Below, one piece after another: positions 54,101 through 62,093 of a stretch of DNA of 64,000 bases; position 1 is the stretch's first letter, and every line of letters starts with the position of its first letter. A program made the position numbers and the translations under genes. A model generated the notes under the pieces. It worked only from the letters and a program-made list of their open reading frames with translations. It made no database searches and had not been told where the DNA came from. The stretch is from NCBI RefSeq assembly GCF_000017265.1, contig NC_011144.1:620001-684000 (forward strand), given 5' to 3'. The stretch comes from Phenylobacterium zucineum HLK1. Its GTDB lineage: Bacteria; Pseudomonadota; Alphaproteobacteria; Caulobacterales; Caulobacteraceae.

Positions 54101-54194
54101 CGAGAAGCCGCCGCTGGCCGAGTCCGGCTACTTCGCCGAGCTGTACCAGCCCTACAGCCGCTACTGGTACGTGAGCGTGCGCAAGTCCTTCTAG
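51159..54194 (+). CDS. TonB-dependent receptor
   Basis: This 1011-residue outer membrane receptor has a signal peptide ending at GAGPALAQ, then a short TonB-box-like segment VEELVVVGSQI and a plug domain (VNLRSLGVGNTLVLLNGRRVV; LEVLRDGAAALYGSDAVAGVVN). A 22-strand barrel follows, ending in aromatic YWYVSVRKSF with the terminal Phe used for outer membrane insertion. It imports a large substrate at the expense of proton motive force. The preceding secreted amidohydrolase probably acts on the imported ligand. A strong terminator follows. Confidence 0.95.
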   Translation: MQMKSWRSMMLGTTVLCALGAGPALAQTADDATVEELVVVGSQIEGSKITAPVPVTVVGEDQIRAIGATSGDDLFRSIPQMGDVNFNSAYLPNSSNSARGDVGSVNLRSLGVGNTLVLLNGRRVVAHPTSRADENLVPVLTYNTNAIPVGGLKRLEVLRDGAAALYGSDAVAGVVNTVLQDDFDGLQIDAQYGEAEGTNLSETEFNVLAGKNWDRGNLTLFLNYTDRSSLRAWDQEYTASSDRRPLFVGTRFEGAGSLDSRITQTPWGSLQTLGNVGVRQNGTLVTSSAGAFHTQPTGWDGCRVSLGSYCIDDAAPATSGADRDLRYNQATYNTSVIPEVERFNSFVAGNWDLTDDIELFGEMGYYNAVSHSVQGPTTTLTSLPITVPASNYYNPFGPSVFANGQANPNRLAGINAPAAGLPVVIRSYAFVDVGPNEVDVNLTQTRSLLGLRGEKLGFRWEGAFVYSRAKAKDVSDGISATLLQQQLALSTPDAYNPFNGGDPANPSIGDATPSSQAAIDAISIRTKRVSTSSLALADFKVSKPDLFALPGGDVGFAAGVEWRRETQKDDRDDRLDGTIVFTDMVTGAVYGNDLIGSSPSPDTKGSRKVTSAFAELAIPVVSPDMEIPFVHAIEVQLAGRFEDFSDVGSVAKPKIAAAWDIFDGLRIRGSWAEGFKAPNLEQINATLVTRSNTRTDWVRCEADLRAGRINAFSDCSRSQSTTARRSGNQDLKPEESENFGLGVVFQPRFLPPELGNVTVTADYWRIKQKGIVGLFGEGNALIADYLARVNGGSNPAVVRADPTADDIAAFEGTGLAPVGSVLYVSDQYQNLLPQEARGLDIGVIWNLPTDRFGDFDFAFNAAHLIKFYRQPSPAIAELLEARAAGEINAGTTITGGGDLIRQDGRPEWKWSASATWRYNQFTVGAFTQYIGDVEDLDLTDSTGSNWVIDSQITANLYAQYEFTDGWTSDTRLRVGVRNLTDEKPPLAESGYFAELYQPYSRYWYVSVRKSF

Positions 54195-54248
54195 GACGGG
54201 CGCCGTCCCGGCCGGGTCCCGCGAGGGTCCGGCCGGGCTCGCGGACAG

Positions 54249-54290
54249 AAAAACGCCCCGGGGAGTGGGGTCCCCGGGGCGTTTCCTTTT
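54249..54290. terminator. Bidirectional intrinsic terminator
   Basis: AAAAACGCCCCGGGG and CCCCGGGGCGTTT form a long stem with a T-rich tail on the plus strand and an A tract on the left that gives a T tract on the minus strand. It serves the receptor gene (plus) and the barrel protein gene (minus). Confidence 0.92.
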
Positions 54291-54314
54291 GGGCCTTGGC
54301 CTTGCGGCCGCGGC

Positions 54315-55067
54315 TTAGCGGATCAGGCCCGCGCCGAACAGCTTGGCCACCGAGCCCAGCGCCGCGCCCGACTGGTCGCGCTCGCGGATCGAGCCGCCGA
54401 AGGTGTAGCGGACGCCGACGCGGAAGGTGTCGGACTCCAGGTCCAGGTCGTTCGAGTCGAAGCGGTCGTAGCCGACCAGCACCGACACCGGCGAGCCGGT
54501 GAACTTGTATTCGGCCTCGGCGCCCAAGTTCCAGCCGTCGAAGTCGCCGAAGCGGCTGTCGGCGGTGACGAAGCCGGCCGACGCCTGCAGCTTGAAGTCG
54601 TCGGTCACGTACTGGCGCAGCTCGCCCCGGACGGCCCACAGGTCGGCGTCGCCGAGGTCGTCCGAATTGCCGTAGCCGGCCTGGCCGTAGAGGGTGGTGG
54701 TCGGGGCCAGGTTGAACTGGCCGTCGACGCCGACGCCCCACAGGGTGACGTCATCGTTGGTCTCGACGCCCGCGAAGCCGCCCAGCAGGCCGCCCGCGAC
54801 CTGGGTGTTCAGGTGGCCGGTGGCGCCGAACGCGGTGTCGCCTTCGTAGTCGGTGATCGAGCCGTCGATGGCCGCGCCCAGCGAGCCGGCGTCGAAGCGG
54901 ACCGAGCCTTCGGCCTGCCAGACGTCGCCTTCGGCGTCGCCCAGGACGGTGTCGGCCTCGACGCGGGAATAGTTCGCGCCCACGTGACCGATGGTCTGGG
55001 CGTTGGCGGCCACAGCCGACCCGAGGAAGGCCACGACGGCGGCCGCGGCGAACAGGTTCTTCTTCAT
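54315..55067 (-). CDS. Outer membrane beta-barrel protein
   Basis: This 250-residue exported protein starts at the ATG at 55067 and has the signal peptide MKKNLFAAAAVVAFLGSAVA cleaved after ANA. The rest consists of alternating short amphipathic strands rich in Gly, Asp and aromatics (VGANYSRVEADTVL, WGVGVDGQFNLAPTTTLYGQ, DTFRVGVRYTFGG), typical of a small barrel or porin-like protein. The C terminus continues about 25 residues past the last strand. No closer family was recognised. It is acidic and monocistronic. Confidence 0.8.
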   Translation of the reverse strand: MKKNLFAAAAVVAFLGSAVAANAQTIGHVGANYSRVEADTVLGDAEGDVWQAEGSVRFDAGSLGAAIDGSITDYEGDTAFGATGHLNTQVAGGLLGGFAGVETNDDVTLWGVGVDGQFNLAPTTTLYGQAGYGNSDDLGDADLWAVRGELRQYVTDDFKLQASAGFVTADSRFGDFDGWNLGAEAEYKFTGSPVSVLVGYDRFDSNDLDLESDTFRVGVRYTFGGSIRERDQSGAALGSVAKLFGAGLIR

Positions 55068-55267
55068 TGTGATCCCACTCCTAACTTGGGGAGCGGGCAC
55101 CTAGTGAGCGCCGGGGGAGCGCTCAAGGCGAAGCTGGGCCGTACGACAGCCTTTGCCGCAAGCCTGTGCCATTCGTGCAACAACATGCCCCCTGGCCGCC
55201 GTCACGCCGGTGACGTGTTCCGATTTCAAGGGGTGTTACCGAAAATTCATGTTCGGAGAACGCCTCG

Positions 55268-55888
55268 TCAGACGGTCGCCTCGCCCCACTCGTTCCAGCC
55301 CAGGATGCGCGGGGTCTTCGGCAGGTACATGCTGTCGCTGCGCCGGACCTTGAACCCCGCCGCCGCGATGGCCGAGGTCACCGGGCGAGTGATGTGGCAG
55401 CCGCCGGCGATCCGCTTCCAGACCGGGTTCACCCGCCGCTGCCAGGCCGCGACGCCCGGGTCGGGCGCCAGGCCGTGCTCGCAGTAGAGGAGGCGGCCGC
55501 CGGGCTTCAGGACCCTGCGGGCCTCGGCCAGGGCCTGGGTCGGGGTGTGCACCGAGCAGAGCGTGAACGTGCAGACCACGCAGTCGAAGCTCCTGTCGGG
55601 GAACGGCAAGGCCTCGGCGGTCCCGTCCTGCACGTCCACCTTCAGGCGCGGATCGTGCGGGGCGGCCTGGGCGGCGGCGCGCAGCTCGGGGGCGGGATCG
55701 ACGCCCGTGACGCTCTCGACCTTGCCCGGATCGTAGAAGGCGAGGTTGAGCCCCATGCCGATGCCGAGCTCCAGCACCTTGCCGCTGGCCTGCGGCACGA
55801 TCTTCTCGCGCTGCTTCATCATCGGCGGCGCCGAGCAGGCGCACTGCAGGAGCTTGGGCAGGATGACCCGGTCGTAGAACGAGGCCAT
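55268..55888 (-). CDS. Class I SAM-dependent methyltransferase
   Basis: This 206-residue cytosolic methyltransferase has the SAM-binding motif I in VLELGIGMGLNLAFYDPGKV, the acidic residue after the second strand in VTGVDPAPEL, and motif VCTFTLCSVHTPTQALAEARRVLKPGGRLLY. The N terminus FYDRVILPKLLQCACSAPPMMKQR places it in the subgroup related to METTL7/UbiE-like enzymes. The substrate is unknown, possibly a thiol or lipid-like molecule. No clear operon partner is present. Confidence 0.9.
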   Translation of the reverse strand: MASFYDRVILPKLLQCACSAPPMMKQREKIVPQASGKVLELGIGMGLNLAFYDPGKVESVTGVDPAPELRAAAQAAPHDPRLKVDVQDGTAEALPFPDRSFDCVVCTFTLCSVHTPTQALAEARRVLKPGGRLLYCEHGLAPDPGVAAWQRRVNPVWKRIAGGCHITRPVTSAIAAAGFKVRRSDSMYLPKTPRILGWNEWGEATV

Positions 55889-55922
55889 GGCGTCCTCCCT
55901 TGTCGTCGTCTCAGGTCAGCTT

Positions 55923-55997
55923 CTAGGCCAGCTTCACCGTACGGCCTGTCCGCGCCGCCTCATAGATGGCTTGCATGATCCGTCCGAGATCGGCGTC
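55923..55997 (-). pseudogene. C-terminal remnant of a Gfo/Idh/MocA oxidoreductase
   Basis: On the minus strand, directly after the DUF2125 stop, a frame reads DADLGRIMQAIYEAARTGRT followed by VKLA and a TAG. This is the characteristic final helix of Gfo/Idh/MocA family dehydrogenases. No upstream coding part exists, because the preceding sequence is the end of the DUF2125 gene in another frame. It is thus a scrap left after deletion of the gene body. Confidence 0.6.
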
Positions 55998-57042
55998 AGC
56001 GAAGCTCGTACACCTTGGGGGCGGGGCCGAGCGCGACCGGTCCGAGAGTGGTCTGACCGGCCTGGAAGTAGATGACCGCCCGCGCCACCTCGCCCGCGCC
56101 CTCGCGCGCCTCGGCGACGGCGGCGGCCGCGGCGGCCTGCTCCTGGGCGATCACGCCGGTCTCGCCCATGGCGTCCAGCGCCCGCGGCGCCTGGCGCAGG
56201 GTCACGTCGAGGCTGCCGGTGACCCGGCCGTCGGCGCCGACGCCGAGCGAGCCCGAACTGGCCCCCAGCACCGCCTCGCCGGCGGTCACCCCGGCCTCGC
56301 GCAGGTTCATCCGCCCGCCGGCCCCGGTCCAGCGGCGGACCGCGTCCGGCCAGTCGCGGCCCTGGAAGGCGGAGATCTTCGTCAGCGTGGTGTTCCAGAC
56401 GATGGACACCGGCCGCTCGCCGGCGATCCGGCCCAGCAGGCCCGCGAGCCGCGCCCGCCCCTCGTCGACGCGGACGGAGACCAGCCCCTCGTCGAGCTCG
56501 TCGTTGCCGCGCAGGTGGAACTCCACGCGCTTGGCGGCCTGCAGGCCGAACGGCTGGGCGCCGGCGGCCGGCTGGAAGGCGAGGTCCACGCCCTCGAACG
56601 AGAACCTGGGCGGCGTCTCGGAGAGGTGGGTGAGGCTGGCGCGGATCACCTTGCCCGTCACCTGCACCGGACCGCCCACCGGCCGCACGAAGGTCGCGCC
56701 CTGCGGGGCGGCGATCACCCAGCTGGTGGGGGAGGAGACGCGGGCCTGGCCCTCCAGCACCGGCGCCTCCAGGCCCCAGCCGGACGGCTCGCGCACCCGC
56801 GCCTCGGTCAGGGTGATGTTGAAGCGGAAGGGATAGCCGCCGACCGAGCGCTCCTTCCAGCTGACCTGGTAGCCCGCCCGGCGCAGGGTCTCGACGCCCG
56901 CGTCCATCCGCGCCTGCGCCTCGCCGCGGGCCCAGAACCAGGCGGCGGTCCAGGCGATCGCCACGAGCCCGGCGAGGACGAACGGCAGGAAAAGGCCAAG
57001 GCGGCTCCGTTTGCGGGGCGGGGTCGGATCGGGCACAGACAT
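55996..57042 (-). CDS. DUF2125 domain-containing protein
   Basis: This 348-residue protein is anchored by an N-terminal helix (RLGLFLPFVLAGLVAIAWTAAWFWA), with the rest in the periplasm. The start of the soluble part, VETLRRAGYQVSWKERSVGGYPFRFNI, is the conserved DUF2125 opening found across alphaproteobacteria. The long beta-rich body resembles AsmA-like or lipid-handling repeats, but no function is established. It is divergent from the gamma-glutamylcyclotransferase gene. Confidence 0.9.
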   Translation of the reverse strand: MSVPDPTPPRKRSRLGLFLPFVLAGLVAIAWTAAWFWARGEAQARMDAGVETLRRAGYQVSWKERSVGGYPFRFNITLTEARVREPSGWGLEAPVLEGQARVSSPTSWVIAAPQGATFVRPVGGPVQVTGKVIRASLTHLSETPPRFSFEGVDLAFQPAAGAQPFGLQAAKRVEFHLRGNDELDEGLVSVRVDEGRARLAGLLGRIAGERPVSIVWNTTLTKISAFQGRDWPDAVRRWTGAGGRMNLREAGVTAGEAVLGASSGSLGVGADGRVTGSLDVTLRQAPRALDAMGETGVIAQEQAAAAAAVAEAREGAGEVARAVIYFQAGQTTLGPVALGPAPKVYELR

Positions 57043-57071
57043 TCTTCGGGTGTGAGGCTTTGCGGGTCGGG

Positions 57072-57611
57072 ATGACGGACGAACGTTGGGTCTTCGGCTA
57101 CGGGTCGCTCATGTGGCGGCCGGGGTTTCCCTTCGCGGAGCGGCAGGCGGCCACCTTACACGGCCGCCGGCGCGCCTTCTGCATCTATTCCGTCCATCAC
57201 CGCGGCACCTACGAGCGGCCGGGGCTGGTGCTGGGCCTGGCCCCCGGCGGGGCGACCCGCGGCGTGGCCTACCGGGTGGCCGACGGCGACTGGCCGGAGG
57301 TCTACGCCTACCTCAAGGACCGCGAGCAGCCCACCGAGACCTACATCGAGGCGAGCCGCGCGGTGCGCCTGGCCGACGGCCGCCGGGCGGCCTCCCTGGT
57401 GTTCCTGTCCGACGTGCGCCACCCGCAGTGGGCCGGCGCCCTGTCGCTGGAGCGGCAGGCCGAGCTGATCGCCGGGGCGCGCGGACTGTCGGGCCGCAAC
57501 GTCGACTACCTGCGCGACCTCGTGGAGCACCTGCGCGAGCTTGGGGTCCGCGACCAGGGCATGGAGCAGCTGCTGGGGCTGGTGGAGGCGCGGGAGCTGG
57601 CGGCGGGATAG
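57072..57611 (+). CDS. Gamma-glutamylcyclotransferase (ChaC-like)
   Basis: This 179-residue cytosolic enzyme releases 5-oxoproline from gamma-glutamyl compounds; ChaC enzymes act on glutathione. The substrate loop is WVFGYGSLMWRPGFPF, the YGSL signature. The catalytic Glu is expected in TETYIEASRAV. The C terminus SGRNVDYLRDLVEHLRELG is also typical of ChaC. The start ATG at 57072 gives the canonical N terminus. Confidence 0.92.
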   Translation: MTDERWVFGYGSLMWRPGFPFAERQAATLHGRRRAFCIYSVHHRGTYERPGLVLGLAPGGATRGVAYRVADGDWPEVYAYLKDREQPTETYIEASRAVRLADGRRAASLVFLSDVRHPQWAGALSLERQAELIAGARGLSGRNVDYLRDLVEHLRELGVRDQGMEQLLGLVEARELAAG

Positions 57612-57617
57612 CCGCCT

Positions 57618-58322
57618 CTAGAGGCTCATCAGCTCGCGGGAGCGGGTCTCGATGCGCTCTTCGAGGATGCGCATGAACTCGGCGCGCTTCAGGCCCGGGG
57701 GAATGGGCTCCAGGTACTCGAAGACGATGACGCCGGGGACGCGCTTGAAGCCGTGGGCGGGCCAGTGGACGCCGGCGTTGGTGGCCACCGGATAGACCGG
57801 CACGTCCAGCTCGCGGTAGAGCGCGGCGATCCCGGGCTTGTAGTCGGGCGGGGCGCCGGGCGCCTTGCGGGTGCCTTCCGGGAAGATGACCACCTGCTGG
57901 CCGCGGGTGAAGCGCTCCTTACCCTCGCGGATCACCTGGCGCATGGTCTTCGAAGCGCCCTCGCGGTCGATGACGATGGCGCCGGACTTGGCGGCGTACC
58001 AGCCGAACCACGGGATCCAGGCCAGCTCCTTCTTCATCACGAAGGCGGTGCGGGGCAGCCAGGTGAACTGGGCGAAGACGTCCAGCATGCACTGGTGCTT
58101 GGGCGCGACGAGCGCAGGGCCCGACGGGATGAACTCGCGTCCGCGCACCTCCACCCGGATACCGCAGATCGGCAGCATGCCGACGACGCCCCGGCCCCAG
58201 AAATGGAACAGGGCGAAGGTCCAGCGGCGCGGGCCGAGCAGGATGGGCGTGGCCAGCACCGCCACCACCGCCGTCCAGAGATAGAAGAGCGCCACATAGG
58301 CGAGGGAGCGGACCGCGGTCAC
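57618..58322 (-). CDS. plsC: 1-acyl-sn-glycerol-3-phosphate acyltransferase
   Basis: This 234-residue membrane-bound enzyme of phospholipid synthesis converts lysophosphatidate to phosphatidate. The acyltransferase motif H-x4-D is in PKHQCMLDVF, followed by FPEGTRKAPG and VYPVATNAG. One or two N-terminal hydrophobic helices anchor it. The GTG start at 58322 overlaps the ydcF stop (GTGA), so the pair is translationally coupled. It is the last gene of the ftsE-ftsX-ydcF-plsC run. Confidence 0.93.
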   Translation of the reverse strand: MTAVRSLAYVALFYLWTAVVAVLATPILLGPRRWTFALFHFWGRGVVGMLPICGIRVEVRGREFIPSGPALVAPKHQCMLDVFAQFTWLPRTAFVMKKELAWIPWFGWYAAKSGAIVIDREGASKTMRQVIREGKERFTRGQQVVIFPEGTRKAPGAPPDYKPGIAALYRELDVPVYPVATNAGVHWPAHGFKRVPGVIVFEYLEPIPPGLKRAEFMRILEERIETRSRELMSL

Positions 58323-58954
58323 GGCGTGGCCTTCTGCTGCGCCGTCTCGAGCGGCGCTTCGCGGGGCCCGAGCCCCAGCACCGCCTCGCGGCCGAGGATC
58401 GCCAGATACTTGCAATACTCGACCACCATCAAGCGGGCGGCCCTCGGCTGTCGCCACCAGTGGCTGGACTTCAGGGCCGGCGTCGGCACGGCGTAGGTCG
58501 AAAGCCGCACGCCGGTTCCGTGGAACACCGCCCGCAGCTCGAGCATGGCGCGGGGCATGTGGTAGTCGGCGGTGACGATGGTCAGGCTGCGGTAGCGCAT
58601 CGCCTCGGTCCACTCGGCGGTCTCGCGGGCGTTGCCGACGGTGTCGGCGGCGGTGAACCCCAGGTCCACGCAGCAGTCGTAGAGCCGGCGCACGGCGCGG
58701 GAGAGGTTGCGGATGTCTTCGCGGCTGGCCTCGGGATTGACGCCGGAGACGAGGACCCGCCGGCCGTAGCCGTCCTCTAGGAGGCCGATGGCGGCGGCGA
58801 TCCGTTCCTTGGAGCCCGCGCCGGTGAGGGCGACGATGCCGTCGGCCGGCGGCGGCAGCCGGGCGGGCGTCGACTGCTGCACCCGGTGCGCGTAGGCGAA
58901 CAGCCCCGCGAACCAGATCAGCGCCAGCACCAGGAAGGCTGCGACCGACTTCAT
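58319..58954 (-). CDS. YdcF family (DUF218) protein
   Basis: This 211-residue protein has an N-terminal membrane anchor (AAFLVLALIWFAGLFAYAHR) and a periplasmic DUF218 domain (PPPADGIVALTGAGSKERIAAAIGLLEDG; VLVSGVNPEASREDIRNLSR; SLTIVTADYHMPRAMLELRAV). Relatives such as SanA, ElyC and YdcF affect envelope integrity. The position between ftsX and plsC in one operon fits an envelope role. Confidence 0.9.
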   Translation of the reverse strand: MKSVAAFLVLALIWFAGLFAYAHRVQQSTPARLPPPADGIVALTGAGSKERIAAAIGLLEDGYGRRVLVSGVNPEASREDIRNLSRAVRRLYDCCVDLGFTAADTVGNARETAEWTEAMRYRSLTIVTADYHMPRAMLELRAVFHGTGVRLSTYAVPTPALKSSHWWRQPRAARLMVVEYCKYLAILGREAVLGLGPREAPLETAQQKATP

Positions 58955-58957
58955 CCC

Positions 58958-59902
58958 CTAGAGGTCGCGGATCAGGCGCGTCGCGGTCAAGCGCGCGGCG
59001 ACCGCCGCCACCCCGGCGGCGAGCAGCGGGCAGGGCAGGACGGCGAGGAGGTCGATCCAGGCGATCGGCAGGGCGGGGGTGATCCCCTCGCCGCCGCCCA
59101 CGAGGCGCAGCAGGGCGCCCAGCAGGGCCGCGCCGGCCGCGCCGACCGCGCCGGCCACGGCGGCGACGCCGGCGAACCGGAGCTGGAAGAGGCGGGCGAT
59201 GTAGCCGTCCTCGGCGCCGGCCAGGTGCAGCACCTCGACCACGTCGCGCCGGGCGGCGAGGCCGGCCCGCGTCGCGAAGGCGACCACCGCGCCCGCCGCG
59301 ACGGCGATCAGCAGGAAGATCCCGGCGCCCGTCCAGCGGACCACTCCGGCCGCGCGGCGGATGTCGTCGAGCCAGACCGAGTGGTCGTCCACCACGGCGT
59401 CGAGGCCCTGGGCCTTCAGGGCGCCCGTGAGCTGTTCGCCCGTGGCCGGGGTCTCGCGGTCGAGGGTCACGGCCACCAGGCGCGGCACCGGCAGGTCGTC
59501 GAGGTCGCTGACGTCGCCCAGCCAGGGACGGACAAGCTCGTAGGCCTTCTCGCGTTCGAGGGCGCGGGCCTCGGCCACGCCCGGCACGCCGGCCAGGGCC
59601 TCGGCGGCGCGGGCGGCGGCGGCGTCGGGCGTCTCGCCGCCGCTGGCCCGGACGATGACGGTGGCCTCGCCGGTGAGCTGGGCGGCCCAGCCGCCGGCGG
59701 CGCGGTCGCCGGCGATGACGAACAGCGTCGTCAGGCAGGCCAGGAAGCAGAGCACGGCGATGACGAAGATCAGCGCCGGGTCGCGGGCGTCGCTGCGCGG
59801 CAGGAACGGCGCCGGACGCCAGGCGGCGACGTCGAGCGGCGGCTCGGCGGCGCGGACCTTGCGGGTCTGCGTCCTGGTCTGCGCCTGGGGCGTGCGGCTC
59901 AT
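58958..59902 (-). CDS. ftsX: Cell division protein FtsX
   Basis: This 314-residue inner membrane permease-like protein partners FtsE and, at the division site, activates peptidoglycan hydrolases. The N terminus is long and basic. Four membrane helices are visible (FVIAVLCFLACLTTLFVIAG; the second near residue 200; the third and fourth near 255-310), with a periplasmic loop after the first helix. It overlaps ftsE by 4 bases. Confidence 0.92.
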   Translation of the reverse strand: MSRTPQAQTRTQTRKVRAAEPPLDVAAWRPAPFLPRSDARDPALIFVIAVLCFLACLTTLFVIAGDRAAGGWAAQLTGEATVIVRASGGETPDAAAARAAEALAGVPGVAEARALEREKAYELVRPWLGDVSDLDDLPVPRLVAVTLDRETPATGEQLTGALKAQGLDAVVDDHSVWLDDIRRAAGVVRWTGAGIFLLIAVAAGAVVAFATRAGLAARRDVVEVLHLAGAEDGYIARLFQLRFAGVAAVAGAVGAAGAALLGALLRLVGGGEGITPALPIAWIDLLAVLPCPLLAAGVAAVAARLTATRLIRDL

Positions 59903-60624
59903 GCGGCGGGGCCCTGCGGCGCCAGGGCGGCCAGCCGTCCGCCCTCCAGGTGCAGCACCGGCTTGTTCGCGCGGGCCACCATGTCCTGGTCGTGGGTGGC
60001 GATGACGACCGTGGTCCCCAGGCGGTTCAGCTCGACGAACAGGCGGTAGATGCGCAGCGCCATCTCATGGTCCACGTTGCCCGACGGCTCGTCGGCCAGC
60101 AGGATCTCGGGACGGTTCACGACGGCGCGGGCGATGGCCAGCCGCTGCTTCTCGCCGCCGGCGAGGGTGGGCGGCAGGGCCCCCATGCGCTTGCCCAGCC
60201 CGACCCAGGCGAGCAGCTCGGCGACGTCGCCGCGGTACTCGGACGGCCGGTGGCCGGCGATCCGCAGCGGCAGGGCGGCGTTGTCGAACGCCGACAGGTG
60301 GTCGAGCAGCAGCAGGTCCTGGAAGACGACGCCGATCCGGCGCCGGAGCCGCGGAAGCTCGCGATGCGCCACATGGCCGGTGTCCTCGCCGAACAGGCGC
60401 ACGACGCCGGCCGACGGCCGGGCGGCCAGGTAGATGAGCTTGAGCAGCGAGCTCTTGCCGGCGCCCGACGGGCCGGTGATGAAGTGGAACGAGCCGCGCG
60501 GCAGGGCGAACGACAGGCCGGACAGCACCTCGGGCCCGCGGCCATAGCGCATGGACACGTCGTCGAAGCGGACGATTTCGTCGGCGGCCTCCTGGACCGC
60601 GGCGGCGTTTGGTTTTCTGGACAT
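59899..60624 (-). CDS. ftsE: Cell division ATP-binding protein FtsE
   Basis: This ABC ATPase of 241 residues has Walker A GPSGAGKSSLLKLIY, the signature LAGGEKQRLAIARAVVNRP and Walker B EILLADEPSGNVD. FtsE works with FtsX at the septum. The gene starts about 56 bases from the divergent zinc-ribbon gene. The C-terminal extension after the H-loop (THDQDMVARANKPVLHLEGG) is normal. Confidence 0.95.
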   Translation of the reverse strand: MSRKPNAAAVQEAADEIVRFDDVSMRYGRGPEVLSGLSFALPRGSFHFITGPSGAGKSSLLKLIYLAARPSAGVVRLFGEDTGHVAHRELPRLRRRIGVVFQDLLLLDHLSAFDNAALPLRIAGHRPSEYRGDVAELLAWVGLGKRMGALPPTLAGGEKQRLAIARAVVNRPEILLADEPSGNVDHEMALRIYRLFVELNRLGTTVVIATHDQDMVARANKPVLHLEGGRLAALAPQGPAA

Positions 60625-60680
60625 GCGGGCCGAAATCGGCGACCTCGGAGTGAGGGTGCTGGAGCGTCCGATTCGGCGTC

Positions 60681-61568
60681 ATGATACTGACCTGTCCAGA
60701 GTGCGCCACCAGCTATTTCGTGGACGAGGCGCGGGTGCCGCCGGAAGGCCGGACGGTGAAGTGCTCGTCGTGCGGCAAGCGCTGGCGCGCCTTCCGCGAC
60801 ATGGCCGAGGCCCACCCGGCGCCTGAACCGGCGCCCGCTTCCGACGTCGAGGATTACGAACCCGACCCGCCCGAGCAGATCGTGGCGGTGGGGCCCGACG
60901 GGCGCGAGGAGGAGATCGCCCCGCCCGCGGCCGGCGCGGCCGAGGCCCACGTTCAGGCCGCGGACGCGGCCGCCGAACCCGACGCGGAGGAGACCGTTCG
61001 CCGCCCCCGCCGCACGCCGCCCCGTCCGACGGCCAGGGCCGGGCGCGCGGGCGCGGGCGCCGCGCTCGCCTGGGCCGGCGTGGCCGCGACCGTGGCGGCG
61101 GTGACCGCCGTCGTGATGTTCCGGGCCGAGGTGGCCCGCGTCTGGCCGGCCAGCGCGGGGCTCTTCGCCGCGGTGGGGCTGCCCGCCGACCGCCTGGGCC
61201 TGGTGTTCGACGACGTGAAGTCCCAGGCCGCGCTGCAGGGCGGCCGGCCGGTGCTGTCGGTGACGGGGGCGATCCGCAACACCCGCTCTGAGACGGTGAC
61301 CGCCCCCGCGCTGAAGGTCAGCCTGCTGGACCGGGCCGGCAAGCCGGTGGCCGCGCGCATCGCCCGGCCGCTCAACGCCGACATCCCGCCGGGCGCCAAG
61401 CGCTACTTCGCCATCGCCATCCCCGATCCGCCCGCGGGCTCGGCCACCCTGGACATCGCCTTCGAGGCGGAAGGCGCCGCGGCCGCCCCGTCCGCCGCCC
61501 AGCCGGTCGAGGCCGTCCTCGGACCCGAGCCCATAGAGGCGCAGCCGCTGCCGGCCGGCCATGGCTGA
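60681..61568 (+). CDS. MJ0042 zinc-ribbon / DUF3426 membrane protein
   Basis: This 295-residue protein has an N-terminal zinc ribbon with two CxxC pairs (LTCPECATSYFV and VKCSSCGKRWRAF), an acidic Pro/Ala linker, one membrane helix near residues 125-148 and a C-terminal beta-rich domain (VTGAIRNTRSETVTAPALKV; YFAIAIPDPPAGSATLDIAF) of the DUF3426 type. In alphaproteobacteria this gene is usually divergent from ftsEX, as here. A role in envelope or division control is inferred from location only. The end overlaps the phosphoribosyltransferase gene by 8 bases. Confidence 0.9.
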   Translation: MILTCPECATSYFVDEARVPPEGRTVKCSSCGKRWRAFRDMAEAHPAPEPAPASDVEDYEPDPPEQIVAVGPDGREEEIAPPAAGAAEAHVQAADAAAEPDAEETVRRPRRTPPRPTARAGRAGAGAALAWAGVAATVAAVTAVVMFRAEVARVWPASAGLFAAVGLPADRLGLVFDDVKSQAALQGGRPVLSVTGAIRNTRSETVTAPALKVSLLDRAGKPVAARIARPLNADIPPGAKRYFAIAIPDPPAGSATLDIAFEAEGAAAAPSAAQPVEAVLGPEPIEAQPLPAGHG

Positions 61569-62088
61569 CGCCGAGCCCGTCGTCCTGCTGTCCGAGGTGG
61601 AGATCGCCGAGCGGGTGAACGCCCTGGCGCATGCGATCGCGCCGCGCATCGACGACGAGACGGTGGCGGTCTGCCTGCTGACCGGAGGCCTCTGGTTCTG
61701 CTCGGACCTGACCCGGGCGCTGGGAAGGCTCGGCCGGTTCGTGCGCTTCGACGCCCTGTGGCTGGCCTCGTACCGCGACGAGCGGATCTCCAGCGGCCGC
61801 TGCGAGGTGCGGGCCGACCTTCAGCGGCCGATCGCCGGCCGCAAGGCGCTGGTGGTGGACGACGTGTTCGACACCGGCCTGTCGCTGTCGGAGGCGGCCC
61901 GGCTGGTGAGGGACTCCGGCGCGACCGAGGTGCTGACCGCGGTGTTCGCGCGCAAGCCCTGGCCCACGCCCCGCGCCATCGAGCCCGACTTCGTCGCCTG
62001 GGAGGCGCCGGCCCGGTTCCTGGTCGGCTACGGCATGGACGCCGCCGGCCAGATGCGGGGCCTGCCGTACATCGGGGCGATGGACTAG
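61561..62088 (+). CDS. hpt: Hypoxanthine-type phosphoribosyltransferase
   Basis: This 175-residue purine salvage enzyme has the PRPP-binding loop ALVVDDVFDTGLSLSEAARL. The pattern of residues before it (VCLLTGGLWFCSDLTRALG; DALWLASYRDERISSGRCEV) matches the hypoxanthine/guanine phosphoribosyltransferase group. It transfers phosphoribose to hypoxanthine or guanine. The start overlaps the preceding gene, so it is co-translated. Confidence 0.88.
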   Translation: MADAEPVVLLSEVEIAERVNALAHAIAPRIDDETVAVCLLTGGLWFCSDLTRALGRLGRFVRFDALWLASYRDERISSGRCEVRADLQRPIAGRKALVVDDVFDTGLSLSEAARLVRDSGATEVLTAVFARKPWPTPRAIEPDFVAWEAPARFLVGYGMDAAGQMRGLPYIGAMD

Positions 62089-62093
62089 GGACC

